Shown in pieces: positions 1-12,079 of a stretch of DNA of 64,000 bases; the stretch's first letter is position 1; each line of letters begins with the position of its first letter. The DNA is from Zygnema cylindricum (Eukaryota > Streptophyta > Zygnematophyceae > Zygnematales > Zygnemataceae). Position numbers and translations under genes: made by a program. The notes beneath the pieces were generated by a model. The model saw only the letters and a program-made list of their open reading frames with translations. It was not told the origin of the DNA and ran no database searches. The stretch is from contig JBBHKE010001879.1 in the NCBI GenBank assembly GCA_037447655.1, positions 38,557 to 102,556 on the forward strand, written 5' to 3'.

Positions 1-375
1 TAGAGACTTCGTGTGTTGACTTTTCTTGTGTGGTTTGGCCATCCATTTCACGCACCTCGATGAGGCTGTTCCTATCTTTCATAGTTGTATTCGAAGGTTT
101 TCTCTTCGTGTATGCCCACAGATTAGGATAAGTTACATTATCAATCCGGATCTACCCGCGGCGGGACAATTTTCCGTCCACCGCGGTCATATATTTCCAG
201 TTCCTCCGAGTCTACAAACGCACCATTTTCAGTTGTGGTCCCCGAATCTCCGTCAGTTCTGTCGAGTGTGATATCTAAGTCGTCATTATCCTCAGTTTCC
301 TCTAGGTCATTCCTGGATAGAACCAAAAAAGACTTTTCACAGGAAATATTTTCCCATCCTCTCACATTTTAGTTT
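1..375. other. 5' part of the gag-type LTR element, no domain recognised
   Basis: The sequence runs into the decayed gag region that follows. I see no LTR, primer site or conserved domain here. The element's 5' end is probably outside the window. Confidence 0.3.
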
Positions 376-1402
376 TTGGTTAGTCCAAATTTGGTACGAC
401 CGGTGCATTCCTCTTTTGACGACATGGCTTCCTCCTCGGAGGGGTCTATAGGAAGGATGCCATTTTGCTTCTCAGGTTTGAAAGACACCATGTCCTTATC
501 TCATTTTCGCATGCTTTATGACATGGAAATGAGGGATTTAGCCTTTCGATATCAAGACCAGTTCAACCTTAGGGTCGCTTTCTCTCTCCTCGGCCGATAC
601 CTTCGAGGTTCGGCTCTCACTTTATATACACGAAAGTATAAGAGTATCTCACAAATGACAGAGCACTCTGTACCCTTTGCGGGACTCCCAGCCGTTCCGG
701 CCAGGTAGAAATTCCCTCCCAGGCGGCTGTTCCAGCAGTATTACACATTCTTCGGGAAGAGCTATATCCAACCATCCGAGAAATCCCTCAGCAATATGAT
801 GTGGATGCCTGTGCGGCAGTTCAAGTTAGACCGCAAGGATTAATTCTTTTACGTGACCCGTTATCGGTCATGTTCGATCTTCTCCAGGAAAAATACCGGA
901 TGCAAAATCCAGATCAGGTTAAGGAGTTGATGAACTTCAAACGTAGGCTAGGTGAGACTGCCCCTGCTTTACGAGCTCGAATGGAAACCCTTCGATAAGC
1001 CTTACTGGACCTTATGTCCGATGCAGAGGCTGTCCAGAAATTCGTGGGACAGTTTCCTCCTTAATCGAAAATATTCATTCAGATTCATCTTAGTGAAACA
1101 TACGGTACCTTTGAGCAAGCGGCTGAATATGCGGTTAGGTATGAGATGCAATCATCATGGTGGGATGCTCATGAAATTTCCGAATCTCAAGAAAACGAAT
1201 TTTACTAATCCCCACAACCTTTGAGGAACCCTTGGCCTTCTAATAGGCCTCAAAAGACGCCGGCCATGGGAAACCCGCCATTTAATTCCGGAGACCGAGT
1301 GTGTTTCCGATGTGGAAACACTGGGCATGATGCTTGCATGTGTCAGATAAGTCATTCACATGCACCCATTGCCATTTGAAGGGACATTACGTCCACCGCT
1401 GC
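376..1402 (+). pseudogene. Decayed retrotransposon gag with two CCHC zinc knuckles
   Basis: Gag packages element RNA. Two open segments carry the gag signature. At 376-708 the peptide has FSGLKDTMSLSHFRMLYDME, then AFSLLGRYLRGSALTLY. At 801-998, in another frame, it has MFDLLQEKYRMQNPDQ and further helical sequence. Two CX2CX4HX4C knuckles follow: CFRCGNTGHDACMC near 1303-1344 and CTHCHLKGHYVHRC near 1361-1402. They are in different frames, so at least two frameshifts break the gene. The knuckle spacing is exact, which makes a gag origin secure. The family (Ty3-like or another) cannot be settled because no reverse transcriptase is present. Confidence 0.7.
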
Positions 1403-1403
1403 C

Positions 1404-2693
1404 ATGTTAAAGACCCTAATTTTTCGTATCAGAATCAGATTTATAATGGTGGAATTCTTGCCCATTCTGCCAAGCCGATCAATCCTCTTACAAAGACCGA
1501 GAGAGAGGCGACTCCGCCTAAGATCTCTCGACGAGAGAGGCAAAAAGGCCGAGTTGCAAGTCATGATGGCCACCATGATGAAAGAGCAATTTGCTGCCTT
1601 GATGGCCGAAATGAAACCCCTGTTCACGGGGATGGCAAGGACAATCGTCCACATGCCATCGTTGGCCAACCGAATCCTCCGGGATTTTACTGTCCAACAA
1701 TGCTCAACTACTTTTGATAAGGGCTCGCCTGATCACAATCAGGACGGTATATTACAGAATTCTCGTATTCCACTTTCTTTTGAGAAAGAATCTCTTTTTC
1801 CTCTACCAGACATAGCTTCCTCAATTGTGTTTGAAGCTCTCACCATTCTGGATAGTACGATACATGATGCACATCGAGTCAACAAACGGCTAAGCATCAT
1901 TTCTGCGATGATTGATGAAGCCCCCAAGGCCTCTTCCGTTCCTTGTGAGGTTCCCAAAGCCTCTCCTTTTGTTGATAAGTTCCCTGCAGCCGCCGCTTTG
2001 AGGGCATTGCAAATGAACCGTAGTCTTTTAGTTATTCAGTTGGTTACCGCGGATGAGCCGCGTAACCTTGATCCCCACATCAGTTTCTTGGACAATTCTC
2101 AAAAGTCTTTCTCCGTTAATGGTGTTGCTCTTTCTCATCCTCGTATGGTCACGAGAGCCAAACCCGTGATCCTCGGATCCGGATTTGCGCTCAAGCTTGG
2201 TCTGACTGCAGTTAAGCTTCAAGCCACGGCTACTCGGCCTCTCACTTCAGTTGGTACCACGGAGCCAGTGCTTAGAATCACTAAGGACCCGCTCACCTTT
2301 CGATTCCAAAACGGAACCGAGAGTGAGTCCGTGGAAGTTTCTGTCCGAGCATTGGTCACCAAATGCAACGACTACGAATGCTAAATGGGACAGGACGTTA
2401 TCTTCCGAATCGGTTGGGGAGTGGATATGCATGATCAGACCTTCTCCTACCATCCCTCTTATTTTCCGGGACACAAAATCTGCCTCCCTCTTGTCTCGGC
2501 TCGCAAACCATTGCCCACCATGGCACATTTGGCTTTCGCTCTCCCTGCATTTTCCAATATCGACCTTAGGGAAGACAATTGCGACTCTCCTTTCCTAGAA
2601 AAGTACTTTTTAGCCACCCCACTATTGCGAGATAGTTTCAGTGAGCTCGGTTTTCCCACCGACTCGCGTCATCTTTTCGATACCGACGACACC
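1404..2693 (+). pseudogene. Retropepsin-like region of the gag-type element
   Basis: One reading frame runs from 1404 through stops at 2382 (TAA) and 2694 (TAG). Around 2107-2480 it reads FSVNGVALSHPRMVTRAKPV, then ILGSGFALKLGL, a Pro- and Thr-rich stretch, FRFQNGTES, and after the first stop MGQDVIFRIGWGVDMHDQTF. The order (strand, MV-x-x-AKP, GFALKLGL, NGT, MGQDVIF in place of LLGMDxL) matches retropepsin-like domains of plant LTR elements. The expected catalytic Asp-Ser-Gly is replaced by Thr-Arg, so it is probably inactive. This is domain recognition by eye; a profile search would confirm it. Confidence 0.5.
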
Positions 2694-2696
2694 TAG

Positions 2697-2870
2697 GTCT
2701 CTCCACACATTCTCCATGTGGTGGAAAGCGATAGTAACGGGATGTTGAGTGTGCAAAAGGTTTATACATGTACAGGTGGTGATCAAGGGTTCCACATGGA
2801 GTGCCTCTCTCCTCCATTATCTTTCAACCTTGTTGACCATTACTTCCTCTATATCTGTCCCGAGCCCTGA
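2697..2870 (+). pseudogene. Degenerate PHD-finger-like C-terminus
   Basis: In the same frame as the retropepsin-like region, past the TAG at 2694, the peptide reads CTGGDQGFHMECLSPPL and ends YICPEP before a TGA at 2868. This matches the second half of a PHD zinc finger (Cys-x-x-Cys-Asp-x-Gly-Phe-His-x-x-Cys-Leu-x-Pro-Pro-Leu, then Trp-x-Cys-Pro). The first cysteine pair, one cysteine of the second pair and the last cysteine are missing, so it would not fold as a normal zinc finger. PHD fingers bind histone tails and may guide integration in some retroelements. That role here is inference. Confidence 0.5.
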
Positions 2871-2897
2871 GTTGTGTTGACCAGCTCCTCTACAAGC

Positions 2898-2915
2898 TAA
2901 AGAGCTAGGGGGGGG
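2898..2915 (+). other. Polypurine tract before the LTR
   Basis: AAAGAGCTAGGGGGGGGAA sits directly before the repeated sequence that starts AATTATTGGGTCC. It is a typical plus-strand priming site at the edge of a 3' LTR and confirms that the preceding open region is the inside of an LTR element. Confidence 0.6.
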
Positions 2916-4335
2916 AATTATTGGGTCCACTCACTGTAGGGGAGTATTCTTCCCCTTCTCTCTTTCCAATTCATTATTGGGGAGTATTCTTCCCCTTCTC
3001 TCTTTGAGTCATTTTCACCTTCATTCTTTCTCATGGTGTATATATTTTTTGACTTCTCATATTTAAGTTTGTTGGTATATATGTTTGTGAGCATGACTTT
3101 GCTGGTTGTGATGCATTTTCGCTTACTTGTGGCTCATGCACGAAAGCTGTTATGCCGCATCGTGTCGATAGCTCGAAGGCACAATACCATGCCCCTACGC
3201 GCGATATTTGGCGCGCGCGCACGATATATTGCACTCACACGCGATATTATAAATGCACGCGCGAGATTTCTCATGCAAGCGCGGTATTTCTCACGCAAGC
3301 GCGCTGTTTCGCATGCATGCATTGTTTAAAGCACGCGCGCGCGGTATTTCGCATGCACGTGCGGTTTTATGCATGCACGCGCGATTTTAGGCGTACACGC
3401 ACGATTTTGGCACGCGTGCATGGTTTTCGTTTGCACGTTCGATTTCACGCTGGTTCATCTATTTATATGTTTCGGTGAAAAGTACTAATTTCGTGCTAGA
3501 CGTTTCGTTTCGTGCGCAGGTACACACTTTTCGAGTATTTTGTGCGATACCTTTTATTTCGTGCGTAGGTACTACAATTTCGAAGTATGGACATGGAGTA
3601 TCGTTTGGAGGCGAATCGCAATTTCCGGGCGACGCTTCGATACACCATTTATTTTTTTATTTAAGTCGCGAACCCATGTAGGTTTGTGCGCACATGTAGT
3701 TAAGGAGGGTTTTTACCCTCGAACAGTGGATTTTGTTAGGCGTACGGCAGACGATGTTGGTCGCCCATTGGCCAACATCTTAAGTAGTTTCATGCATGTT
3801 AAGTAGACTAGACGTAGGCTAATTTTGCTTAGGCCTACCGTAGCTCTTACTTAGCCTAATTCTCAAACTTAGAGAATTTAGCTTTTGGACAAGAATTTTC
3901 TCTTGGCAGCTTCGCTTCTCTTTTGCTCACTCTCACCGATTGCCCACGTGTCTTTCTTCTCTTTGCTAGCTAGCTGTAGAGGCTAGATAGAGTAAGACTA
4001 TTCTCCTTTTTTTTTTGCCCTCGTTTTTAATCCACACGGCCTAAGGCCACGTCCGGAAGGTTTCCTCCAAAGTTTGGCATTTGATGGAAGTGTGAGATTG
4101 GAGATCCTGAATGAGCACATCTAGACCTTGCTGTGTTTTCCTTTGGCAGCTTGACGGTTTGGTTGTGTGTGTGTCTCTTTGTATTTCGGTTGGCTTGAAT
4201 GGAGTATATTTTTGATCGGATTTGGATTTTCCCTTGTTCCGGTGGGAATATTTCTTGCTTTGTTGTTATAACGAGATAACTCTTGTAGAGAATGTGGTAA
4301 AGACCAGAGAGCCTAGTGGCTACCTCTTGGCTTAG
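2914..4335 (+). repeat. LTR (first copy) of the gag-type element
   Basis: The first ~230 bp (AATTATTGGGTCCACTCACT to GCTCATGCACGA) recur at 4336-4568 with few changes, so this is LTR sequence. If the second copy marks the next LTR start, the first LTR is about 1.42 kb. It contains a short duplicated motif (GGGGAGTATTCTTCCCCTTC, twice) and a CG-rich tandem array. The 3' boundary is inferred from the second copy only. Confidence 0.55.
3190..3440 (+). repeat. CG-rich ~17-20 bp minisatellite inside the LTR
   Basis: About twelve imperfect units of the type CACGCGCGATTTTnGCATG run through this stretch, with long alternating purine-pyrimidine runs (GCGCGCGCAC, GCATGCATGCA). Such runs can adopt left-handed DNA, and the array makes this part of the LTR very CpG-rich compared with its AT-rich surroundings. 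Confidence 0.75.
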
Positions 4336-4568
4336 TATAAATTATTGGGTCCACTCACTATACGGGAGTATTCTTCCCCTTCTCTTTCCACTTCATTATA
4401 GGGGAGTATTCTTCCCCTTCTCTCTTTGGGTCATTTTCACCTTTATTCCTTCTCATGGTGTATATATTTTTTGACTTTTCATATTTAAGTTTGTTGGTAA
4501 ATGTGTTTGTGAGCATGACTTTGCTGGTTTTGATGCATCTTCGCTTGCTTGTCGCTCATGCACGACAA
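4336..4568 (+). repeat. Partial second LTR copy, direct repeat of 2914-3140
   Basis: It starts AATTATTGGGTCCACTCACT and stays alignable to GCTCATGCACGA, then diverges. It lies head-to-tail with the first copy. Either it is a truncated tandem LTR or the true LTR is only ~230 bp long. Confidence 0.6.
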
Positions 4569-5595
4569 CAATCTATGGCGACCGGACAAGAGAGGCAAAT
4601 GCAAGAGCATCTTGATCAACCATAAATAGTATAGGCTTGAAGGTTGCACGTCTACCATGTTATGCAAAGACGTGCGAAACACAAAAACGTTTAAAAAAAA
4701 TAAGACGTGTCTTTCAACGAACCAAAGAGTTAAAAAAAAACATTGCGTCAAGATAAATTGTTAATGTTGGCAACCGTCACGGGCATTGTCGACGTAAAAA
4801 ATCATCATAACCTTAAGAAACAACGTCATTGTTACGCATTGGCACACTTCGAAACCGTGTATTAAGAATATTTACTACAATTCAAAGTAAGTTTGCTAAG
4901 TTATAATTACAAAGGGCCGTAGCCTTTTGTTTTATACCGCTCTTTCGTCACGCTATTTTCGCCAACTCTTTTTCGTCACACTGTTTTTTGGCAATGCTCT
5001 TGTGTCACACTAATGCTACCGTCCTTTCCTCTTCGTTGTTTGGAAAACAAGAACCCTAAAAAATGAGTTGGTGTATAAGACAAGCCGTTTGCAAAGAGTA
5101 TACGGATTTTGTCGTGCGATGACTAAGTATGTGGTACGCAAAGGAATATTTTAAGTTAAAATTAGTAGATATGAAAAATCTTTGACGATTTTTAATTTAC
5201 GATCTTAACTTACACGGTTCTACTCAATTTAAACCACAAGTTTTGTAGAAATTAATGGTTTTTTTAGTATTTTCTAGGTCTAAATTGTAATGCAGAAAAG
5301 AAGCCGAGGCAGTCTGTCTCTAACATCTCTCTTCAACTCCCACACTTGTCGCAGTCACTGGAGGTTAAAGAGGGAGCTAGAGCCATGGCTGCCCATGCTA
5401 TTTAGAGATAGAGAGACATGTGGTAGATTTTAGTAGACTTACCGAAATATACTTGATGGACCTAGGATTTGATCCTGGTACTACCACGTAACTGATTGGA
5501 GGAGGAAAGATCCCTGAAAATCAATAGGAAACTATGGAGGAGGAGGACAAAAAACTCAGTTCGATGAATCCAGACCGAGGGTCTCAAAGGGGTTG
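4569..5595. other. Intergenic DNA, nothing recognised
   Basis: AT-rich sequence with short runs of A or T. No domain, repeat pair or LTR edge could be supported. The last ~300 bp probably belong to the leader or gag of the copia remnant that follows, but the sequence there is too decayed to show it. Confidence 0.4.
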
Positions 5596-7570
5596 TGTCA
5601 CTTTTGCAAGAAACCACGACACCATATGGCATAGTGTACTAAGTTAACCGAGCTTCAGTTAAAGGACGGGCAGCCCGTTTAACACAGAGAGGAAAAAAAA
5701 AGGCCCTTGTGACACAGGTATATGAGGCACAATTCGAGGTCGAGGACGATGAGCTCCTATTCGATGTGGAGTTGGAGGCGAAAACCGAGGTCGAAATTCC
5801 ACGAAAGCAGAAATGTGATTTCGATGGATTGCAAGGTGAAGCAGACTAGATTGTAGATTCAGGTGCCTCCATGTACATGTGTAAGGATACACACCTATTC
5901 ACTAAGATAAGAAAAATTCCCACCGTAGAGATAAAGTACGGGGATGGGAGGATAGTCACTACTACTTTTGTAGGATCGTTAGATCTGAAAGTGTTAGTAG
6001 AAACAAAGACATACATAGTTACATTCTCCAATGTATTGTTTATTCCGGAGCTGAACAAAAACCTCATCTCTACATCTGTATTAGATGATAAGGGTTTTGA
6101 TACTAGCACAAAGAAAGGAGTCTTCACTGCTAGTTTTGAGGAAGAAGTTAATTTCACTGCTGAAAAAGGTAGCCAAATGATATTTAGGCTGATTTTAAGC
6201 ACTGAGAAGAAGAGACTTTATTATGCTGGTGTTCATGATATAATGTTGTGGCATAAGAGGCTTGGGCATGTGAATATAGATAAGTTAAATGGGATGAAAA
6301 AGATGGAGTAGTGGAAGGGATTTAGTTTAGTGAGAGTGAGAATCTAAGTGATTGCAGTGGACATGCTCAAGGTAAAGCACACAGGTTACCTTTCCCAAAA
6401 TCTGCCATCTCTAGGGGAGAAAAGATTTTATATTTGGTACACACAAACATTTGGGGACCAGCCAAAGTGCCCTCACCCGGGGGGAAGAGATTTATAATGA
6501 CTATCACCCATGATTGGTCTCGGTATTCCAAGGTGTATTTTTTGAAAAATAAGTCAGAGGCTCAGGAATGTTTTAGACAATATAGGGCATGGAGTGAAAA
6601 ACTCCATGAAACCCTAATCAAGAGAGTAAGGTGTGACATTGGTGGAGAGTATACCTTCTAACTAGTTTGAGGATTTTTTGAGGGAAAATAGAGTCCAACA
6701 CCAAAAGACAGTTCCAAAAAAACCTGGAACAGAATGGGGTAGCTCAAAGATTATATAGGACACAAAGTGATATTACTAGAAGTATGTTGTCGGATAAAAA
6801 GATAGGAAAAATGTTTTGGGCCGAAGCAATGAACTGTGTTAATTACTTCAAAAATAGAGTTTATATCAGCGGTAAAAGGCTAAACATATTATGAGAGATG
6901 GACCGGCCGAAAACCAAACATATCTCACTTAAAGGTTTTCGGCAGCCAAGTGTTTAGTCTAGATACATATCGGTCTAATTGGAAACTAGATCCTAAAAGA
7001 AACCTGGGGTACTTATTAGGTTATGATGAGGATGTAAAAAAACACAGTGTTTATGATCTAAAAAGGGAGAATATAATCTTAGTAAAACATGTAGTAGTTA
7101 TGGATTAAAGAAAGTTTGTGGATTCCTTCATGTATACAATGTCAGTAAAAAATAGATTTGAGTCATAAAATTCTGATGACTTTCAGCTTCCTAACCATCC
7201 AGGTTTCAGAGAAGATGACATACTTGCAGGTACAAATCAGACCGAGAAGGAGTTCGCTGCGGAAACTCCAGTGACAACTCTACCCAAAGCGGAAGACGTG
7301 GTGGAAATTGAATTGGAATCGAGGGACAGGGGAGAAGCCGAGATTATTCGAAAGAACCCAAAAGAACTATCTATTCCGGCCACACATTTTGAGGGAGGAA
7401 GTAGAAGTAGCAAAAGGTTGCAAGAAAAACAGGTTAATAACAAGGTAACAAAACTATCTCATCCAGATGAACCTCAGACTTATGGAGAGGCGATGAATTG
7501 TCCAGAAAGGAACCGGTGGAAGATAACCATCAATGAGGAGATGGCTTCAATTATGGCGGCCGATACTTGA
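5596..7570 (+). pseudogene. Copia remnant 1: zinc knuckle, protease, integrase
   Basis: A Ty1/copia polyprotein broken by many stops and frameshifts. In order: a knuckle CHFCKKPRHHMA-stop-C at 5596-5637, with exact CX2CX4HX4C spacing around one stop; a protease core IVDSGASMYMCKD at about 5850 with catalytic Asp intact; a conserved VLFIPELNKNLISTS; a pre-integrase motif LWHKRLGHVNIDKLNGMKK at 6245-6301; and an integrase core with VHTNIWGPAKVPS at 6437, CDIGGEYTF at 6631-6658 and NGVAQRLYR near 6730. The first integrase aspartate is replaced by asparagine (HTNIWGP for HxDxWGP). The order PR-IN-RT identifies copia rather than gypsy. No LTRs were found, so this is a truncated old copy. Confidence 0.85.
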
Positions 7571-8745
7571 GAGCTGGTGGATTGTCCGCCTAATTGAAAA
7601 CCAAACGTTTTTAAGTGGGTGTTCAAATTAAAACTGAACCCAGATAACATCATTAAGCGCTACAAGGCCCAATTAGTGGCAAAAAGATAACATCATTGAG
7701 CGCTAAAAGGCCCGGTTAGTGGCAAAAGGATTTCCACAGACAAAGGGAATCGACTACGAGGAAACCTTTGCCCCGGTCGTCAGATTTCCCTCGATCCGCA
7801 TAATTCTCAGTCTGACAGCAGCGGAAGACATGAAGGTGCATCAGATGGACATCAAGACAACCTTTTTGCATGGAGAATTAGAAGAGGAGATCTTCATGCG
7901 ACAACGCGAAGGATTTGTGGAGCAAGGAGAGGAGAGTAAGGTATGTCGGCTGATAAAATCTCTTTATAGTTTGAAACAGGCGCCCCGACAGTGGTATAAG
8001 AAGCTTGATGAGTTTTTTACCGGTCTAGGATATATCCGGATCACCTCAAATCACTCAGTCTATGTTTTGAAGATGATAAAGGTGTTATTTTTATTGCAAT
8101 TTATGTTGAGGATTTGTTTGTTTTAAATAAATCAATAGACAAAATTAATAAACCGAAATCCGATCTTAAGGGGAGATTTGAGATGAAAGATATGGGGGAG
8201 GCAAGATATATTTTGGGAATTCAAGTAGAAAGAGACCAAGAAAGAAAGATAATAAGATTAACTCAGAAAGAAGCAATAGGGAACATTTTAGAAAAGTTTC
8301 AGATGGATAAGACTAATAGTTGTACAACTCCAATGGAGTTAAAGAAGGGAAGTGAGGGGGGTGTGGAAGAAAGAGTCATAATCATAGACGAGGAATTAGG
8401 TCTTGAAAAACATAATTTCATGCAGACTATTCCTTACAGGCAAGTAGTGGGAAGCTTAATTTATTTTATCAATTGTACCCGGCCGGATTTAGTAGGAGTG
8501 TTGAGTATAAGTCTAAATGCTCCCACTAAGAGAGATAAGGAGGCAGTGCTGAGTAGAAGTCTAAATGCTCCCACTAAGAGAGATAAGAAGGCACCTAAGA
8601 AAGTCCCTATAAATTTGATAGGAACTAGGGATCTATGGTTGCATTTGGGTGGGGGGAATACTGACATTACTACTTGGAGTGATGCTAGTTATGGTGATGC
8701 TCCGATGAGGAGATGTACTTCTGGATATGTATTGTATGTGGGCTG
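7571..8745 (+). pseudogene. Copia remnant 1: reverse transcriptase and start of RNase H
   Basis: The reverse-transcriptase block reads YEETFAPVVRFPSIRIILSL, then [20 protein letters not shown] and SLYSLKQAPRQWYKKLDEF. The catalytic box is AIYVEDLF at about 8095-8118 in a shifted frame, so YVDD has become YVED and the gene is frameshifted there. GRFEMKDMGEARYILGIQV follows, and the RNase H start WSDASYGDAPMRRCTSGYV ends at 8745, where recognisable sequence stops. Two tandem duplications lie inside: a ~47-bp unit at about 7640-7727 and a ~48-bp unit at about 8500-8590. It is dead and 3'-truncated. Confidence 0.85.
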
Positions 8746-10142
8746 AAGACTTTTAAGTGCACGTGGCGGCTTCCATCTTTATTCATTAACAGGATCGAGC
8801 AGCCAAGATCTGACGGCCAAGAACGATTGCCGAGAGAGTACTTTGAATGTTTGACCCGCTTGCTGACATTAGCAGAGAGACAAAGCTACCCGTTTGTCGA
8901 TGTAGGCTGAGGGGCAATGTAACCCATTTGGTGACGTTGGCCAGAGGACACGCCATTTACGGGTGCAGACGGACGGAAAGTTGGCCTATTTATAGGTTTT
9001 CAAACGGACGACCAAAGGTCTATAATTTGAATAAAGAAGATGTAGTTTACAAATTTCCATTCCAATCATGTTTTGTATTTTGATGTTTTCACCATAGCAT
9101 TTTTGGTAATAAAAATTGCTTTTGTAGGAAAAGGTCGTGATATAAATACGTCGGATTTGAGAAGTCAAAATTCGTCAACTTGCGTTAATTTTTTTCCGAT
9201 TCTGTACGAACTCTGTGAGCATTTGTACTAGCCACGAGGGCAAGAGACCAAGCTAATGTTATGTGGACAAAAGCTTCTTCTAATTTAAAGTTATCCTTAT
9301 GTGAGTGTTTTCCAATGTGGATGTGTATTTTCCAATGTGTGGAATGTGTGGTTGGAATCGTTTGTAGTAATGGGATTTTCTGAGAGGTATGAGATCCTGT
9401 TACATGAACACTGACTTTTAGGAAAGCGTAACAATAAACGCTTAACTTTACCGGGGGGACGCTTTGCTTTTAGCGCCCCGTCACCGTAACATACCGCAGT
9501 TCAGATAGTCCCTTTTGTCGAACTGCTCTACCCGAATTGTGGCATCAATAAAATTAACCGAACTAAACCGAACCTCAGTGGGAGCAAGCTGCGACTAGCC
9601 GACTTCAAACGCACTTTTTCCACTTTTGTCCAAATTATTACCGGCGCCGTCATAAATGATGGAAGCATTTGTTGGTCGGCTGAGCAGCCGGCAGTGTCGC
9701 CACTGTACGGATCAGATTCGTGGCATTTATGCCCGCGCGTCAGATGTTTGGGAAGTTCGTGAGGACAAACCTTTACTGTAGCATCCCGAACGTAAAGTAC
9801 AAGTTTACTGGTACGATCTCCTGTAGGTATACAAATCTGAAAATGCAGGAGATTCTACCAGAATATGCATTGCGCGCCAAATATGCTACATTTATCTTTA
9901 TATCGCTTTAATTTAGTTTGGAATGTCACTCTTTCGCTCATCTTCTCCCTCTCCTCCCTTTTCAACTCTCCCTTTGTCTTCTTTTCCCTCCCGCCTCCTC
10001 TCCTACCTCTTCTTCCCCAATCAGCCTCAAACACATATAAAATATTTTTCTCTAACCTTGAAGGTAACAGAGTGCAGAAGTCCGTTTTGTAGCTGGATTT
10101 CTAAACAGAAAAAGAAAAAGATATAAGGACTGAGGGACGGCG
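8746..10142. other. Intergenic; presumed promoter and 5' UTR of the aspartyl protease gene
   Basis: No coding or repeat structure was recognised. The last ~200 bp are pyrimidine-rich, which is common in plant 5' UTRs, and lead to the start codon at 10143. A core promoter could not be placed with confidence. Confidence 0.4.
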
Positions 10143-12042
10143 ATGGAACGAAAGAGAGCTGGAATATTTATGGTCTTACTGCTGACGTCAGCATGTGCAT
10201 ATAGTGCTTTTGCGGGCCGATATGAGGTCACTGGCAGTGCAGAGGTGAGAAATTTTATTTTTCCTCGAAAATGATACGAAAGAGAGAGAGGGAGAGAGCA
10301 AGAAAAGAAAAGGTCAAAATGTATGCAAAGACTACCAGCAAATTAGCAATAGCTCATTTTTTATTTTTTTTTGTGCATACAAGTATAATAAACTAAAATG
10401 TCATTTTATTCTGAAATTCAGAGTGGTACAATCTCTTCATGGGTGGACATAATTTTGAGGTCTGCCCGACGACTAGCTGAAACGGTGAGTTAAAAAAATT
10501 CTTCACAAGGTAAAATAGAATTTCACAACATGAAATCCTTTATCCACACAAATTTATAGTGTTCACATGTTTATTAGAAACATAATGAGATGAAACAGAA
10601 GGCATTTCCCCTTAGTTTATTTGAAAGTGGGATAACATTTAAACTCTTTCTAACTGCATAACACTATCTGAGAAATACATGTTGCAACTGAAACGTGTCA
10701 AAACTTAAGGGTAAAAAAGTGAGAAATAAATTACCCTGATTTTTATGTTTTTTATGGAACATGTCGTCTTTGATAAGCTTTAAAGGGGAGTTTGTCCAAT
10801 TGGATTCACGTTTTTTATCTGAATTTCTCCGTATAAAAGCTTTTAATCCATAAAAAATTCAGTCATTTACAGACCTGAGCTGTTTGTGGTGTTTGGCTAA
10901 AAACACTTTATATAGAGACACAAATAGCGGAAACACAAATTGACCTTGTTTTTCTTTTGCGACTAGAAAGCCTTTTTCAATAGGAAGAAATGATGCACAT
11001 ATATATTGAGAAATAAAGGAAAAATCATACAATTTTGGGCCATTTGGAATCAATGTGGATATTTTTTAATATATTCTGGTGTCGACCACCTCCAATCAAT
11101 GTTACATTTCTGTTAGATTTGTCCAAAATTTTGGTGCTGGATTTTGTCTAAGCTTTTGGTTTTATCAACACTTGTTTTCATTTTATTTTTTTCCTCACTA
11201 AAATATGATTTTAGCTTGTGATGGAAAATTTGGTCTGTGGCTCTTTCATTGGGAATGCCACAGCTCTTGTGTTCTTAAGGACAAAGAAGATTTAACCTGG
11301 TTGGTGGAAAATGAGTGCAGGGTTCTCAACCAACATTGGAGTTTGACCTCATAGGGAACATATTCAAGTGAGTCTCTCTCTCTCTCTTTCCCCCTCTTTC
11401 TCTCTCTGCCTCTCTCTCCCTCTCACCATCTTTTTTCTGACTATTCCGTTCCTTCTTTCGAGTTTTCTCTGATTTTATAAATTTCTTACCGTCATTACTT
11501 CCATCTCCTTCTTTTACTTATCTTTCAGTTCTTGTCCCGTTCCGCATGTCATCCCTGCCTTTCACTCGCTTCACAACCTTCTGAATTTCCCTCCCCTCCT
11601 CTTTTCTTACTTTTCTTCTTTGACTATCTGTTTCTGTTTCTATTCATACTTAACATAACTCCCACTTACGACTCCCTTTAATGGTATATTTTTTCCTCGT
11701 CTTGTGATTTCGCTCCCTTTTCTCTCCTTCTGACTTCCCTCTTTGTCTGTTCCCACTTTCAATATCTTTCCCCATCCTCTAACTCAATTCCATGACCTCA
11801 TATCGCCCCTTACTTTTTTCTTTCCACCTCCTCCATTCCCCTACCGTAACGCTCTTTCCTGCGTTCTCTTCCTCTCATCTTCCTTTCTCTCCCTATCCTG
11901 TTTCTTCCCCAGCATTTCTTCCTTTTCTCTTACCCCATTCATCCCGTCTCATTCTCCCTCTTCCATCAGAGCCTTCTGGCTCTCCTGTCTCCTTCTGCCC
12001 GTGCCTCACTATTTCCCAACGCTTTCTTTTTCTCTCTCTCTC

Positions 12043-12079
<37 letters not shown>

